6,526 bases of DNA from RYN-124 sp033851845 (GTDB lineage: Bacteria > Actinomycetota > Actinomycetes > Mycobacteriales > SCTD01). The stretch spans positions 1-6,526 of the forward strand of contig JAWWOH010000137.1 of the NCBI GenBank assembly GCA_033851845.1, read 5' to 3'. The translations under genes were made by a program, and so were the position numbers. Under the pieces are notes generated by a model. The model ran no database searches. It was not told the origin of the DNA and was given only the letters and a program-made list of their open reading frames with translations. Shown in pieces: positions 6,237-6,526 of the stretch. The number at the start of each line of letters is the position of its first letter. Position 1 is the first letter of the stretch.

Positions 6237-6342
6237 GCCGGGACGCAACACCTTTCCGCGGCCAGCCAGGCCGGATCCGGCCCACGTTTCCGTCGACAAC
6301 GTCGCCAGGTGGGAGGCGGACCGGAACAGAAGGTCGGCTCTG

Positions 6343-6526
6343 CTACTTGCGGCGGCGGAAGAATCCTCGCTTCTCGGTGCCGGGCTCGTCCTCAGGCGGC
6401 TCCGGACGCGCGCCCCAGGAGCTCTCACTAGGTGTGGCAGGTGCGGTCGGGCGGCCGGCCGCCGCGGGCGCAGGTGCCGCTGGACGGCCAGCGGGGGCTG
6501 CCGGTGTCGTCGGGCGGCCAGCGGGC
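6343..6526 (-). CDS. Unidentified protein, C-terminal 60 residues with Pro/Ala-rich tail
   Basis: Only the end of this gene is inside the window; the stop codon is TAG at 6343-6345 and the reading frame is open to the right edge. The visible part starts with a low-complexity stretch in which AGRPTTPAAP, AGRPAAPAPA and AGRPTAPATP follow each other, a roughly 10-residue imperfect repeat. It then becomes acidic (SESSWGARPEPPEDEPGTE) and ends in the basic GFFRRRK. This looks like a disordered tail, as found on actinobacterial membrane-associated, sensor kinase or division proteins; the folded domain lies outside the window, so no function is assigned. Coding is supported by the amino-acid repeat pattern and the abrupt change of sequence character after the stop. 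It is on the same strand as whiB but 545 nt away, so it is probably a separate transcription unit. Confidence 0.6.
   Translation of the reverse strand, partial: PAGRPTTPAAPAGRPAAPAPAAAGRPTAPATPSESSWGARPEPPEDEPGTEKRGFFRRRK

Larger units (their letters stand above)
5798..6342. other. Long non-coding region upstream of whiB
   Basis: These 545 nt lie between the stop of the right-hand gene and the whiB start, both on the minus strand. I find no convincing gene. The part next to whiB (5798-5926) holds the leader, promoter and operator-like palindrome. Beyond it are palindromes: GGCCGCC/GGCGGCC arms at 6031-6047 with a 3-nt loop, GGCCGCGGCC at 6057-6066, the 17-bp inverted repeat at 6110-6170, a 16-bp palindrome at 6221-6236 and a 14-bp palindrome GGCCGGATCCGGCC at 6269-6282. 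GACAC also occurs near 6012. The stretch 5927-6030 shows nothing I can name. Such length is consistent with a heavily regulated whiB promoter region and a terminator for the preceding gene. Confidence 0.6.

Overview
The window looks like chromosomal DNA of a high-GC actinobacterium. Base composition is strongly G+C biased, start codons include GTG, two starts have no visible Shine-Dalgarno sequence, and there is a complete WhiB-family iron-sulfur regulator, a family known only from Actinobacteria and their phages. The gene set and order (whiB, large glycosyltransferase, DUF5719 protein, degenerate 'metallopeptidase', DUF3499 protein) matches, from memory, the conserved neighbourhood of Streptomyces whiB and in reduced form Mycobacterium whiB2 (whiB2, Rv3259, Rv3258c, manB). 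The genus cannot be named from the sequence.

Layout, left to right. 1-246 (minus): N-terminal 82 codons of a DUF3499 protein running off the left edge. 247-312: short divergent intergenic gap. 313-813 (plus): zincin-like 'metallopeptidase family' protein, the only plus-strand gene, with a damaged HExxH motif. 803-2293 (minus): secreted DUF5719 protein whose 3' end overlaps the metallopeptidase 3' end by 11 nt. 2290-5391 (minus): about 1033-residue membrane glycosyltransferase, joined to the DUF5719 gene by an ATGA overlap. 5392-5527: 136-nt gap. 5528-5797 (minus): whiB, 89 residues. 5798-6342: 545-nt non-coding region holding the likely whiB promoter, an operator-like palindrome on that promoter, a long inverted repeat and several short palindromes. 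6343-6526 (minus): C-terminal 60 residues of an unidentified protein with a Pro/Ala-rich tail, running off the right edge.

How it may work together: whiB, the glycosyltransferase and the DUF5719 gene point the same way, and the last two are probably translationally coupled. In relatives the cluster continues into mannose-phosphate metabolism (manB), so a plausible but unproven reading is a WhiB-linked envelope glycan module: a membrane glycosyltransferase with a C-terminal extracytoplasmic-type domain plus an exported partner protein. The best regulatory signal is a near-consensus promoter upstream of whiB (TTGACA, 18 nt, TGTAAT) with a perfect 12-bp-arm palindrome covering its -10 box and start point. 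I found no mobile element, CRISPR array, tRNA or rRNA, and no clearly new multi-gene system; the under-studied parts are the DUF5719/glycosyltransferase pair, the inactive-looking zincin and the palindrome-rich whiB upstream region.
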